Shown in pieces: positions 46,939 through 56,648 of a stretch of DNA of 64,000 nucleotides. Location: positions 50,865-114,864 of the forward strand of contig CANKYZ010000009.1 of assembly GCA_947488325.1 (NCBI GenBank). Reading direction: 5' to 3'. Positions within the stretch are counted from its first letter, which is position 1. Each line of letters begins with the position of its first letter. This DNA is from an uncultured Erythrobacter sp. GTDB taxonomy: Bacteria > Pseudomonadota > Alphaproteobacteria > Sphingomonadales > Sphingomonadaceae. The notes under the pieces were generated by a model. It was given only the letters and a program-made list of their open reading frames with translations, ran no database searches and was not told the DNA's origin. The translations under genes and the position numbers were made by a program.

Positions 46939-49548
46939 CTATTCGGCGCCCGAATCCGGCGTTTTTGCGGGCACTTTCTCGGCCGGAGCTTTCTTCTTTG
47001 CTGCTGGCTTCTTCGTGGCGGCTTTCTTCTTAGGAGCTGCCTTTTTCTTCGGAGCTGCCTTTTTGCGCCCCTTCTTTTTCGCGGGACCTTTGGCCGCTCG
47101 GGCATCAATCAGTTCAATTGCCTGTGCCGCCTCTACATCCTCCGGCTTCACATCCTTAGGGATGGTCGCATTGGTTGTTCCGTCGGTAACATAGGGGCCA
47201 TAGCGGCCCGGCATCACTTTAATCTCACCGCCGCTGGTTGGGTGTTCGCCCAGCGTCTTGATCGGTTCCGCCTTTGTGCGTCCGCCGCCTTTGCGATTCG
47301 CGGCTTCTGCCAACAACGTCACCGCAGCATTCATTCCGGTTTCGAACACGTCCACAGTGCTGGTCAGTTTGGCGTATTTGCCGTCGTGACGAAGATACGG
47401 ACCATAGCGACCAATCGCGGCTTCAATATCGTTGGCGGTTTCTGGATGCGCGCCGATGATGCGCGGCAGGTCGAGCAACTTGACCGCCCAATCCAGGTTG
47501 AAATCGTCGAGATCCTTGGGAATGCTGGCTCGCTTCTTTTTCTCTTCGTGCTCCATCTCAATATACGGACCAAAGCGCCCCGTTTTGCGGTGGATTTCCG
47601 CGCCAGTTTCCGGGTGTGTTCCCATCAAGCCGTCTTCGCCGCTTTCTTCCCCATCCATGCCCGGTTGAGCAAAACGGCGGGTGTACTTGCATTCGGGATA
47701 GTTCTGACACGCGATGAACGCGCCAAAGCGGCCACCGCGCAGACTGATCCGACCGCCATCGCGTCCTTCTTGCTCACAAAGCGGGCAGTGGCGCGCATTC
47801 TTGCCATCTTCGCGGTCAGGGAAGAGATAGTCGGAAAGGTATTCGTCGAGCACTTCAGTCACTTCGCTCGGTAGTTTTTCCATGACCTCTTCGGTCTTGG
47901 GTTTGAAGTCTTTCCAAAACTTCGCGAGCAGCGCTTTATAGTCTTCGCGCCCGTCAGAAACTGTGTCGAGCTCATCCTCCATACCGGCCGTGAAATCATA
48001 GGCAACATAGGTCGGAAAGAACCGTTCAAGGAAGGCTGTGAGCAACCGCCCGCTTTCCTCAGCGAAGAAGCGTTTTTGCTCCATCCGCACATAGTCGCGG
48101 TCGCGCAAGGTTTGAATGGTTGAAGCGTATGTCGAAGGGCGGCCAATGCCGAGCTCTTCGAGGCGCTTCACAATGCTGGCTTCGGAAAAACGCGGCGGCG
48201 GCTGAGTGAAGTGCTGGCTCGCCTCCACATCCTTTTTCGCCGGTACGTCACCCTCTTTTATGGCGGGCAGAAGGCCATCTTCATCCTCGTCCGACTTATC
48301 GTCGAAACCCTCCTGATAAACTGCAAAGAAGCCAGGGAATTTCACGACCTGACCATTCGCACGCAATTCATGCTGACCCGTCGCATCGCGCATGGTGACT
48401 GTGGTGCGTTCAAGCTGAGCCGCCGACATCTGGCTCGCCATTGCGCGTTTAAAGATCAACGAATAGAGCTTCGCCTCGTCACCAGCTCCGGCCTTATCGC
48501 GCGAGAAATTGGTAGGGCGGATCGCCTCGTGCGCTTCTTGCGCGTTCTTGGCTTTGGTTGCGTAAAAGCGCGGCTTTTCCGGGCGATATTCGGCGGCAAA
48601 GCGTTCTTCGATCGCGTCGCGCGCTGCCATGATCGCGCTCATATCCATCTGCACGCCGTCAGTACGCATATAAGTGATCGCGCCTGCTTCATAAAGCGAT
48701 TGCGCGCACCGCATCGTATGGCTGGCAGAGAAGCCGAGCTTGCGCGCAGCCTCCTGTTGCATAGTCGATGTCGTGAATGGCGGTGACGGATTGCGCTTCA
48801 AAGGCTTTGTCTCAACGCCTTCGACGGTAAAACGTCCGACCTCGACAGCGGCCTTGGCCTCCATCGCTATGCCTTCTTTGCCTAGAGAGAGTTTTTCGAG
48901 CTTATCGCCCTTAAAACGCACCAAACGCGCGTCAAATGCGGTGCCATCATGTTCCAGCTTCGCCAGAACTGACCAATATTCGTCAGGCTTGAATGCCTCG
49001 ATCTCGCGCTCACGATCAACGATCAGACGTAAGGCAACCGATTGCACACGGCCAGCCGATTTCGCGCCGGGTAGTTTGCGCCACAAAACGGGCGATAGAG
49101 TAAAGCCGAACAGATAATCTAATGCACGGCGACCAAGATATGCATCGATCAGTGGCTGATCGAGCTCACGCGGAGCAGCCATTGCTTCGGTCACAGCTTT
49201 TTTGGTAATCGAGTTGAATGTGACTCGGTCAACCTTGGTCGGCAGCGCCTTGCGTTTCTTCAGCAGCTCTTGAACATGCCAGCTGATCGCTTCCCCCTCG
49301 CGGTCAGGGTCGGTCGCGAGGACCAAGCGCGATGCACCTTTGGCCGCATCAGCGATTTCCTTGAACCGCTTTTGCTTGTCCCGGTAAAGTTCCCAATCCA
49401 TCGCGAAATCTTCATCCGGACGCACGCTGCCGTCCTTTGGCGGCAAGTCGCGGACGTGTCCGTAGGAAGCGAGAACCTTAAAATCCGCGCCCAGATATTT
49501 CTCGATAGTCTTCGCCTTTGCCGGCGATTCAACGATGACAAGCTGCAT
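46939..49548 (-). CDS. topA: DNA topoisomerase I
   Basis: 869 aa type IA topoisomerase. TOPRIM: MQLVIVESPAKAKTIEKYL and ATDPDREGEAISWH. Active-site Tyr in AITYMRTDG near residue 292. One C4 zinc finger (CPLCEQ ... CQNYPEC) near 595-635, then repeated Topo_C_Rpt units (ETGAEIHRKTGRFGPYIEM; TANDIEAAIGRYGPYL; SGGEIKVMPGRYGPYV). A Lys/Ala-rich tail covers about 820-869. It relaxes negative supercoils. The tail is typical of alphaproteobacterial TopA. Confidence 0.97.
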   Translation of the reverse strand: MQLVIVESPAKAKTIEKYLGADFKVLASYGHVRDLPPKDGSVRPDEDFAMDWELYRDKQKRFKEIADAAKGASRLVLATDPDREGEAISWHVQELLKKRKALPTKVDRVTFNSITKKAVTEAMAAPRELDQPLIDAYLGRRALDYLFGFTLSPVLWRKLPGAKSAGRVQSVALRLIVDREREIEAFKPDEYWSVLAKLEHDGTAFDARLVRFKGDKLEKLSLGKEGIAMEAKAAVEVGRFTVEGVETKPLKRNPSPPFTTSTMQQEAARKLGFSASHTMRCAQSLYEAGAITYMRTDGVQMDMSAIMAARDAIEERFAAEYRPEKPRFYATKAKNAQEAHEAIRPTNFSRDKAGAGDEAKLYSLIFKRAMASQMSAAQLERTTVTMRDATGQHELRANGQVVKFPGFFAVYQEGFDDKSDEDEDGLLPAIKEGDVPAKKDVEASQHFTQPPPRFSEASIVKRLEELGIGRPSTYASTIQTLRDRDYVRMEQKRFFAEESGRLLTAFLERFFPTYVAYDFTAGMEDELDTVSDGREDYKALLAKFWKDFKPKTEEVMEKLPSEVTEVLDEYLSDYLFPDREDGKNARHCPLCEQEGRDGGRISLRGGRFGAFIACQNYPECKYTRRFAQPGMDGEESGEDGLMGTHPETGAEIHRKTGRFGPYIEMEHEEKKKRASIPKDLDDFNLDWAVKLLDLPRIIGAHPETANDIEAAIGRYGPYLRHDGKYAKLTSTVDVFETGMNAAVTLLAEAANRKGGGRTKAEPIKTLGEHPTSGGEIKVMPGRYGPYVTDGTTNATIPKDVKPEDVEAAQAIELIDARAAKGPAKKKGRKKAAPKKKAAPKKKAATKKPAAKKKAPAEKVPAKTPDSGAE

Positions 49549-49739
49549 GGTGGTTCTGTCTAATTCCTAAGCTGTGCCTTCACGTGTGCACGTACACGCG
49601 AGGGTGGCGCGACCATGTTCCATTCGTCAAGCGGGCAATGACTCGAAAACCCCGGTGAGCGATTCTGGTCGCTTAAGCAACATTGAATCGTCCCTGACCT
49701 GCAAATCCGCGGACACCCGCAACTGCCAGAATTCATCAC

Positions 49740-50010
49740 CATATTAAGACTAAATGAAACTCTAATAACAAAGATGAGGTATCGGAATTTACATCAGTTT
49801 TTATAAAAAATTGAACAATGGTACATTAAATATTGAATGAAATTGTATTTTCTAATGATAAATAAAATAAATTTTATCAATCCACCATCTCACATGAACA
49901 ACTCATCGAATCATCGTTGGTAGATTAACCTATAAATGTATGCTTTTTGAACTGAAATCCAGCGACTCAAAAAGAGAAGAAAGTGAATATTAAAAAATCA
50001 CAACACCCAT
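49740..50010. other. AT-rich intergenic island
   Basis: The 628 bp between topA and the vWA gene include about 270 bp that are far richer in A and T than everything around them, with runs such as TTTTTATAAAAAATTG and AAATAAAATAAATTTTATC. No long open frame, tRNA or tandem repeat is visible. It leads into a broken small secreted-protein gene. It may be acquired DNA or a decayed gene. The first part of the gap (49549-49740) is of normal composition and probably carries the topA promoter. Confidence 0.6.
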
Positions 50011-50206
50011 CTTATTAATGTCTGCACTGTTCACAGCGAGCCCGTCACTAGGACAAAACTCAAACAACGAACCGTATTTTGTCAATTATGGCAATGGCAC
50101 CTGTGCCTTTTTTATAGACTCCAATTCCAACGACGCAATTTTCAACAACATCGGCGAAACGCTCGATTGCTGCGCCCTACTCTTCGTTGTCTGCCGCCGT
50201 GTTTAA
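49983..50206 (+). pseudogene. Small secreted-protein gene interrupted by a frameshift in an A run
   Basis: A GTG at 49983, after AGAGAAGAA, opens as MNIKK and then stops early. Adding one A to the A6 run at 49992-49997 joins it to a frame reading ITTPILLMSALFTASPSLGQ, completing a textbook signal peptide. The frame continues as NSNNEPYFVNYGNGTC and ends in a Cys-containing tail at 50206. Intact length would be about 73 aa. Without the repair, an internal ATG at 50018 gives 62 aa with half a signal peptide. The 3' end overlaps the converging vWA gene by 30 bp. Family not recognised. Confidence 0.45.
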
Positions 50207-51727
50207 CGCATTGCGCGGAAAATCCGTCGGGAGCACGCAGCGGCCCGCGTCATATTGCCCAACGCTGCGGATGATTTCGCTCTGATTGGGCTCAACCCGG
50301 CGACCCGAAATCTGACTGTCGATTACACGGCGTAGCAACTGATCCAGCCGGGTAACGAGATAGCAGTCAATCGCTGGCGGCGCGTGCGGATTGCCGATCC
50401 CGCTATCATCAGTGAGGAATGTGTAGCGCGATTGCGTGACCGCAGCCATCGACCGCATTACATATTCAGCCAGGTCAGCCACCCCGGATGCGCCAACCGG
50501 CACGACGTGGACCCGCTCCGCACGCAGATGCTCTGCTGCCAGCCATGTTAGCGCCACGTCCTGATTATGCGGAGGCGCGTCAGCGACCAGCAAAAGCGTC
50601 TTCACCGCATCATCGCGCCAATCCATTTGCGCTGCGCGGACCAGTGCATCCTGCATCGCCTCTGGATAATCACCTCCGCCAGTGGCCGTTTGCTGGCCCA
50701 GTCTACTACGCGCTCGGTCTAAATTGCCGTCGAACCCAAATGTGCGAGTGACAAATTCATCACCTCGATCACGGTAGAAACTGAACGAAACCCGCACGTC
50801 GAGATTTGAGTGGCGGGATTCCAGCGCACCGATAATCGCGGTAAGCTCAGTCTGAAGATAACTCAGCTCATCCGTCATGGATCCGGTCACATCGACGACC
50901 AGTGCTAGGTCAAGCTGGCGCACTTGCGGCGCTGATTGCCTCTGCGTGATTTGGACTTTTTGCGCGCCGGGATCGCTCGACAAACGCACACTGCGCCAAT
51001 CGCTGTCTCCTGCGCGGACCCAAACATCGTCGCTCAATCGGTCGAGGCCGGGGAAGAACACAGCGCGGCCATCAGCCACGGTTTTTAACTTAATTGAATT
51101 GCCATCTGCGCAGCGCAGCTCAACATCGGCGAATGGCACTGCACGGCCTCTGCCGTCGCGCAACTCAACCGCCAGCAACCGTCCAGTATCGACTTGGGGC
51201 AAGCCTTGGACTGATTGACCCAGATTGCTGTTACGCAGATATTCGGCATATAATTCTGGATTAAGCAGATCATCGTGCTCACCCGCAGTTAGGAGCCCCG
51301 ATTGCGGTTGCGGCTGGGGTGGGCGCGGTGGCACTGGCCCTGGCAGACTCGGTCTAGGGATTGAACGCCCGTCGCCTGATGATACGGCAGCGGAGCTTTC
51401 TGCAAAACTAGATACCGCTCCGGTTCCCGAAACTGTGATGCTGTCGCTCGATTCTGCGTCCGCTGATGGTGAGGACACAACTGGGCGAGGCGATGCAGAT
51501 GAGGTGGACTTTCTATGCCTAGGTTCTGACCTACTTGGCTGTTGGTTGACTTGAGCCTCAGAACCTAGATCAGGCAATGGGCTGGGTTGACGGCAAAAAC
51601 CGCGCGTCGCAATTGGCGGAACCGGGGCCACAGATATACGGTCGGATTGCTGTCCGGCATAGCTTGGCACTGCCGGGCCAGTTGCAGCCAATCCGGCGCA
51701 ACATGCAAAAGTGATCACTCGTTTCAT
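50177..51727 (-). CDS. Exported von Willebrand factor type A domain protein
   Basis: 516 aa. A signal peptide (MKRVITFACCAGLAATGPAVPSYA) is followed by a long Ser/Pro-rich linker (to about residue 150), then a beta-rich part, and a vWA domain from about residue 275. The MIDAS-like motif is VVDVTGSMTDEL (D-x-T-G-S instead of D-x-S-G-S), with TGGGDYPEAMQDAL supplying a second metal-site loop and LLVADAPPHNQ the third. Likely periplasmic or surface protein binding a partner through Mg. The ATG at 51727 with GGGG at 8-nt spacing is preferred over 51781. Confidence 0.82.
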   Translation of the reverse strand: MKRVITFACCAGLAATGPAVPSYAGQQSDRISVAPVPPIATRGFCRQPSPLPDLGSEAQVNQQPSRSEPRHRKSTSSASPRPVVSSPSADAESSDSITVSGTGAVSSFAESSAAVSSGDGRSIPRPSLPGPVPPRPPQPQPQSGLLTAGEHDDLLNPELYAEYLRNSNLGQSVQGLPQVDTGRLLAVELRDGRGRAVPFADVELRCADGNSIKLKTVADGRAVFFPGLDRLSDDVWVRAGDSDWRSVRLSSDPGAQKVQITQRQSAPQVRQLDLALVVDVTGSMTDELSYLQTELTAIIGALESRHSNLDVRVSFSFYRDRGDEFVTRTFGFDGNLDRARSRLGQQTATGGGDYPEAMQDALVRAAQMDWRDDAVKTLLLVADAPPHNQDVALTWLAAEHLRAERVHVVPVGASGVADLAEYVMRSMAAVTQSRYTFLTDDSGIGNPHAPPAIDCYLVTRLDQLLRRVIDSQISGRRVEPNQSEIIRSVGQYDAGRCVLPTDFPRNALNTAADNEE

Positions 51728-51831
51728 TACCATATCCCCTAGAATCCATTCCCTGACTGGACCCGGAAATATTGCTGACACGATGAACCGGTTGTGAGCA
51801 TCGATGCGCCGTTTTGTTCAGGAACGGGCCA

Positions 51832-52515
51832 TCATTCGAACACCGAGATAAGGCTGTCTTGGGAATCGTTGAGTGCCCGATAGGCGCTGACAGACAGACC
51901 CATCAGCAAGAGAGGCAAAATGTGAAACACTAACCACGAAAACGCCTGCCCTACCCCGCCGGCGCGGCTTCCAGTATCGAGCAACTCATCAAAGCCGCCG
52001 CCTATCCCGCCTATGACCGTAACACCGACAATCCAAATCAGGCATAACACCGTAAATGCCAACGCAATTGCTCCCAAATTTTGAGAGGCCGCACTCCAGG
52101 ATTTGCCCAATGCTTCAAACGCATTCCCCTCTTCCGCAACTAAAAATGATGGGGCTATTATCCACATTGATGCAAGCAGAATTCCGGGAATGACGAGAAA
52201 GGCAAAGGCAATATAGAGCGGCACAACCAGCAACAACGCCATGCCGACAAAACTGAATATTTTGAACGGTGGATCAGACACGCCCCCACCCCTCTCCAAG
52301 ATCATCCGATAGAGGTAATATTGCGCCAAGAAATAGCCGATCGTTGCCACAAATCCGATCAAACCACTCGTGAAAGGTAGGAGCGATGAGATCAAGGCCA
52401 GCCCAAAAAAGCCGCCGCAATACATCGCAATCTCGCGCTTGATTATGCCAAGTTCCTGAAACGTGCCCGTAATAAGAAAACCGGCTGTCACGCGCCGGCG
52501 CTGAATAAATGCCAT
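51832..52515 (-). CDS. Unknown multi-pass membrane protein
   Basis: 227 aa with about five membrane helices, including YLLYRM-flanked and GMALLLVVPLYIAFAFLVIPG segments. The pattern FLVIPGILLASMWIIAPSFLVAEEGNAFEALGKSW resembles the conserved region of glycerophosphodiester-phosphodiesterase-type membrane or DUF975-like domains. Function unknown. It lies 6 bp after dprA. Confidence 0.7.
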   Translation of the reverse strand: MAFIQRRRVTAGFLITGTFQELGIIKREIAMYCGGFFGLALISSLLPFTSGLIGFVATIGYFLAQYYLYRMILERGGGVSDPPFKIFSFVGMALLLVVPLYIAFAFLVIPGILLASMWIIAPSFLVAEEGNAFEALGKSWSAASQNLGAIALAFTVLCLIWIVGVTVIGGIGGGFDELLDTGSRAGGVGQAFSWLVFHILPLLLMGLSVSAYRALNDSQDSLISVFE

Positions 52516-52521
52516 ATCTTG

Positions 52522-53679
52522 CTATTCGTCGCCGCCATTTGCAATTGTCAAGCTAACTTGGCCACCATTATGCCGTTCGAGATCACCCGACAATTCCAGC
52601 TCCAGCAATGCCATCTGCACCACTGCTCCGCTGGCACCCGATTGACGAATCAGCTCATCCACACCAATCGGCGCAGACGACAGCAAATTTGCAATTGGCT
52701 CAACGCCAATCTGCGGCTCATCGTGGTCATGATTGCCTTCGTAATTCACCGCATCATATTCAATGACATCCTCTTCAACATGGTATGTCGATCGCGGCGC
52801 TCCCGTGAAGGTTTCCAGCAACTCGATCACATCTTTTGGGTCGCTTACCAAAACCGCCCCATCACGGATCAATTGGTTGCAACCATGCGACCGCGTATCG
52901 AGCGGAGAGCCCGGAATGGCCATAACTTCCCGTCCCGCTTCGGCGGCCAGACGAGCCGTGATGAGCGAACCTGATTTGGGCGCGGCTTCTACCACTAGAG
53001 TTCCGCTGGCGAGGCCTGCAATGATTCGATTGCGGCTCGGAAAGTGACGTCCGCGCGGCTCTGTCCCCGGCGGTTGTTCGGCGATCAATAGGCCTTCTTT
53101 GGCGATATGTTCTTGCAAGTCGGCGTGTTGCGGCGGGTAAGCAATGTCGATCCCGCTGGCGATGACACCCACCGTTCCTCCGCCGCCCGCGCTCAAAGCG
53201 CCTTCATGCGCAGCTCCGTCAATCCCGCGGGCTAGCCCAGACACAACGGTAATTCCCGCATCCGCCAATGACATCGCAAATTCGCGCGCCAGCTTGGTAG
53301 CCCCAGCAGAGGCATTTCGCGCACCAACGATCGCCGCGCATGAAGCAGAGGCGAGTTCTAAGCGACCCCGGCAAGTGACGATGGGCGGCGCGCTATCCAA
53401 TCGGGCAAGCAATTCAGGATAGTCGGGCTGGTCATGGAAAAGATACCGCGCGCCAGCCGCCCTTACCCCGTCAATCTCTCGCTCAATCCGATCGCGGGGC
53501 GCTGGCCGATAGCGTGTCTTACCCCGGCTACCGAGGTCAGGCAGCGCGTCAATTGCATCTGCCGCAGAACCAAACCGCGCGATCAAATGACGATAGCTGA
53601 CAGGCCCAACATTGGGCGATCTCAGCAACCGAATGCGAGCAAATGCTTCCGTCTGAGACAGCGCTGGCGATAGGCTCAC
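52522..53679 (-). CDS. dprA: DNA-processing protein DprA
   Basis: 385 aa. The Rossmann-like core is clear: GARNASAGATKLAREFA, VVSGLARGIDGAAHEGAL, GVIASGIDIAYPPQH and EQPPGTEPRGRHFPSRNRIIAGLA. A C-terminal winged-helix (DML1-like) domain follows. It loads RecA on incoming single-stranded DNA during transformation. No other competence genes are in the window. Its start overlaps the plsY stop by 4 bp. Confidence 0.95.
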   Translation of the reverse strand: MSLSPALSQTEAFARIRLLRSPNVGPVSYRHLIARFGSAADAIDALPDLGSRGKTRYRPAPRDRIEREIDGVRAAGARYLFHDQPDYPELLARLDSAPPIVTCRGRLELASASCAAIVGARNASAGATKLAREFAMSLADAGITVVSGLARGIDGAAHEGALSAGGGGTVGVIASGIDIAYPPQHADLQEHIAKEGLLIAEQPPGTEPRGRHFPSRNRIIAGLASGTLVVEAAPKSGSLITARLAAEAGREVMAIPGSPLDTRSHGCNQLIRDGAVLVSDPKDVIELLETFTGAPRSTYHVEEDVIEYDAVNYEGNHDHDEPQIGVEPIANLLSSAPIGVDELIRQSGASGAVVQMALLELELSGDLERHNGGQVSLTIANGGDE

Positions 53680-54272
53680 TTGTCGCTGCCTACCTTGGGT
53701 TCCTCACCCTTCATCAACCGCCCGATATTCTCGCGGTGAAGGTAGATGATAAGCACCGCAATCGCGGCCAAGACAGGGAAGAATTGCGGAAAGCCGAATA
53801 ACGCAGCAGCGGCTGTGGCGGCGACAACAGCGGCCATTCCAGAAAGCGACGATATGCGGAAGATCGCCAACAGCGATACCCACACTGCCGCATATGCAAC
53901 CCCGATGGGCCAAGCCAGGCCAAAGGCAACGCCGGCATTGGTGGCAACGCCCTTACCCCCTTTGAATCCCAGCCAGATGGGATAGCAATGGCCAATCACA
54001 GCGCCGCCCGCAGCAAAGGCTTTGGCAACGTCGCTCATATCGCCGTGCCAGATCAATCCAGCGGCCAGAACTGGTGCAAATCCTTTCAACGCATCGAGCA
54101 GCAGGGTGCCGGCCGCCAGCCCCTTATTGCCTGTCCGCAAGACATTGGTCGCACCAATATTGCCGCTGCCGATCTTGCGTACATCACCCAGCCCCGCCGC
54201 TTTTGTCAGCAGCAAGCCGAACGGAATGGCTCCGAAAAAATAACCCAGTAACGCTGCGAGAATTAGTTCCAT
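53676..54272 (-). CDS. plsY: Glycerol-3-phosphate acyltransferase PlsY
   Basis: 198 aa integral membrane enzyme with about five helices. Family motifs: IPFGLLLTKAAGLGDVRKIGSGNIGATNVLR, GHCYPIWLGFKGGKGVAT and HRENIGRL. It uses acyl-phosphate to acylate glycerol-3-phosphate in phospholipid synthesis. The frame extends to 54356, but MELILAALLGYFFG at 54272 is the family start. It diverges from murI, whose only upstream ATG lies on the opposite strand at the same site. Confidence 0.94.
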   Translation of the reverse strand: MELILAALLGYFFGAIPFGLLLTKAAGLGDVRKIGSGNIGATNVLRTGNKGLAAGTLLLDALKGFAPVLAAGLIWHGDMSDVAKAFAAGGAVIGHCYPIWLGFKGGKGVATNAGVAFGLAWPIGVAYAAVWVSLLAIFRISSLSGMAAVVAATAAAALFGFPQFFPVLAAIAVLIIYLHRENIGRLMKGEEPKVGSDK

Positions 54273-55179
54273 GGGACCCCTATGGCATTTGACCTGCGAC
54301 CGACTAACCCGGCTTTCCTTTTTTTCATGCCTAAGTAATAGACAGCGCCGCGACAAGTTCTCAGATCATCGGAAGATACTCATTTCCAATCCTTCTGCCC
54401 CAATTTTACTGTTCGATTCCGGCGTTGGCGGCCTTTCGGTCTATGATGCCCTGCGCGAGATTCTGCCCAATGCCCCGGTGATCTATGCCGCCGATCTCGA
54501 AGGACTGCCCTATGGCACAAAGTCTGAGGCGGAGATTGCAACACGGGTTGCAGGTCTGCTTGGGAGGATGGGGGAGCGATACCAACCGCGCCTCGCCTGC
54601 ATTGCATGTAACACAGCCTCCACCATCGCTTTGGGCATGGTGCGTGAGGTGTTGAAAATCCCGGTTGTTGGGACGGTACCGGCGATAAAACCCGCCGCTG
54701 AACTCACGCAAACCGGTGCAATTGGGTTAATCGGGACAGAGGCGACAATCCGCCAGGTCTATGTCGATGATCTCGAAGCCCGTTTTGCAAATGGCAATCA
54801 CTTGATCCGGATTGCCGCGCCCAGCCTAGTCCAATGCGCGGAGGCAAAATTGCGCGGTCAGGAATTTGACCGAACAGCAATCACGGACACGATTTCAGCA
54901 ATGCTCACCATGCCCGGTGGTGACGCAATCGACACATTGGTGCTCGCCTGTACACACTTCCCGCTATTATCAGACGAAATCCGCGAAGCATTTGGTCGCG
55001 ATGTGCAATTGATCGACGGTTCAGTCGGGATTGCCCGCCGGATTGTGCACTTGGTTGAAGGGCAGGAAATCGAACAAAACGGCCCTGCTCGCTTTGTCGT
55101 CACTGGCCCTGTCGATGCTGCTAGAGGATTGGAGCAAGCGCTCTCAAAACGTGGGTTTGCCACCCCTGAATCCTTCTAA
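54271..55179 (+). CDS. murI: Glutamate racemase
   Basis: Up to 302 aa. LFDSGVGGLSVYDAL with the catalytic aspartate region, ACNTAS and LACTHFPLLSDE with the two catalytic cysteines, plus GTVPAIKPAAELT, mark MurI, which makes D-glutamate for peptidoglycan. The start is unresolved: the only ATG (54271) adds about 37 residues foreign to the family and overlaps the plsY start codon on the other strand. A TTG lies at 54289. An ATT at 54382 with GGAAG 6 nt upstream would give the usual N-terminus (SNPSAPILLFDSG). Confidence 0.92.
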   Translation: MGPLWHLTCDRLTRLSFFSCLSNRQRRDKFSDHRKILISNPSAPILLFDSGVGGLSVYDALREILPNAPVIYAADLEGLPYGTKSEAEIATRVAGLLGRMGERYQPRLACIACNTASTIALGMVREVLKIPVVGTVPAIKPAAELTQTGAIGLIGTEATIRQVYVDDLEARFANGNHLIRIAAPSLVQCAEAKLRGQEFDRTAITDTISAMLTMPGGDAIDTLVLACTHFPLLSDEIREAFGRDVQLIDGSVGIARRIVHLVEGQEIEQNGPARFVVTGPVDAARGLEQALSKRGFATPESF

Positions 55180-55346
55180 ATTGCAAGCCATTCGCAAAGA
55201 TCGTTGTTTCCAACTGCGTTATCACTGCTAAAACACAGTAAGATTTTCGTTTGGACCATTTGGGTGGTACGGTTCATGAACTATTAGTTTTGGAACTCAA
55301 GAGCCTGATTAAACAGGCCGTCCGCAACGATAAGAGCGTATAACAA

Positions 55347-56567
55347 GTGAACTACGATCAGATCTTCGACCAGGCGATTGGCCGTCTCCACGAGGAAGGA
55401 CGTTACCGCGTCTTTATCGACATCATGCGTAATAAGGGTGCCTATCCCAATGCGCGATGTTTTCACGGACATAACGGGCCAAAACCGATCACGGTCTGGT
55501 GCTCCAACGATTACCTTGCGATGGGTCAGCACGACGTCGTCGTCACCGCTATGGAAGAGGCCCTGCACGATGTTGGCGCGGGTTCTGGAGGCACGCGCAA
55601 TATTGGTGGCAACACGCATTTGCATGTTGAGTTGGAAAAAGAGTTGGCCGATCTGCACGGCAAAGAAGGCGCATTGCTGTTTACCAGCGGATATGTCTCC
55701 AACGACGCAACTCTATCAACTCTGGCAAAGTTGCTGCCGGGTTGTGTGATTTTCTCCGATGAATTGAACCACGCCAGCATGATCGCGGGCATCCGCAATT
55801 CCGGCTGCGAAAAACGGGTTTTCCGCCACAATGACCTTGCGCATCTGGAAGAACTGCTGAACGCAGAGGACCCAGAAACGCCAAAATTGATCGCTTTTGA
55901 AAGCGTCTATTCGATGGACGGCGACGTCGCCCCGATCCATGCGCTGTGCGATTTGGCGGATAAATATAACGCGCTCACCTATGTGGATGAGGTTCACGCG
56001 GTGGGCATGTATGGCGATCACGGCGGCGGCATTTCGGAACGCGACAACGCCGCTGACCGGATCGACATTATCGAAGGCACTTTGGGCAAAGCATTCGGTG
56101 TGATGGGCGGCTATATCGCTGCCGACACGCGCGTGATCGATTGCATCCGCTCCTATGCACCCGGCTTTATCTTCACCACATCGCTTTCACCTGTGCTGGT
56201 CGCGGGCGTGCTCGCCTCTGTAAAGCACCTCAAATCCTCGAATGTGGAACGAAACGCACAGCAAAAAGCGGCGGCAATGCTCAAATTGAAACTGGCCGAG
56301 GCCGGATTGCCAGTAATGGACAGCACCACGCATATCGTCCCGCTAATGGTCGGCGATCCAGCGCGCGCAAAAAAGATTAGTGATATTCTGCTTGCCGAAT
56401 ACGGCGTCTATGTTCAGCCCATCAATTACCCCACAGTGCCGCGCGGAACAGAGCGCCTGCGTTTCACCCCCGGCCCGCACCATTCCGAACCGATGATGGA
56501 TGAACTGACAGTGGCATTGGTAGAGATTTGGGACAGGCTTGATCTGGAGCTGGCTGAGGCTGCCTAA
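55347..56567 (+). CDS. hemA: 5-Aminolevulinate synthase
   Basis: 406 aa PLP enzyme. Contains [43 protein letters not shown] and the PLP lysine in [14 protein letters not shown]. It condenses glycine with succinyl-CoA, the C4 route to tetrapyrroles found in alphaproteobacteria. It begins at a GTG with a weak ribosome-binding site. The 167-bp leader holds a small hairpin (GCCTG/CAGGC, 55303-55318). Its substrate succinyl-CoA is the product of the mutase pathway in this window. Confidence 0.97.
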   Translation: MNYDQIFDQAIGRLHEEGRYRVFIDIMRNKGAYPNARCFHGHNGPKPITVWCSNDYLAMGQHDVVVTAMEEALHDVGAGSGGTRNIGGNTHLHVELEKELADLHGKEGALLFTSGYVSNDATLSTLAKLLPGCVIFSDELNHASMIAGIRNSGCEKRVFRHNDLAHLEELLNAEDPETPKLIAFESVYSMDGDVAPIHALCDLADKYNALTYVDEVHAVGMYGDHGGGISERDNAADRIDIIEGTLGKAFGVMGGYIAADTRVIDCIRSYAPGFIFTTSLSPVLVAGVLASVKHLKSSNVERNAQQKAAAMLKLKLAEAGLPVMDSTTHIVPLMVGDPARAKKISDILLAEYGVYVQPINYPTVPRGTERLRFTPGPHHSEPMMDELTVALVEIWDRLDLELAEAA

Positions 56568-56648
56568 TTTGAGTGGCTAAAGCAGACTGGGTTGAACAGG
56601 ATCGATTGACCGTGCACAACCACCCCAAGTCAGACTTGGGAGAGTGAA

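Noticed and set aside
49590..49608. CGTGT...ACACG palindrome upstream of topA
   Set aside because: Only 5-bp arms and an asymmetric centre, so it is within what chance gives in GC-rich DNA.
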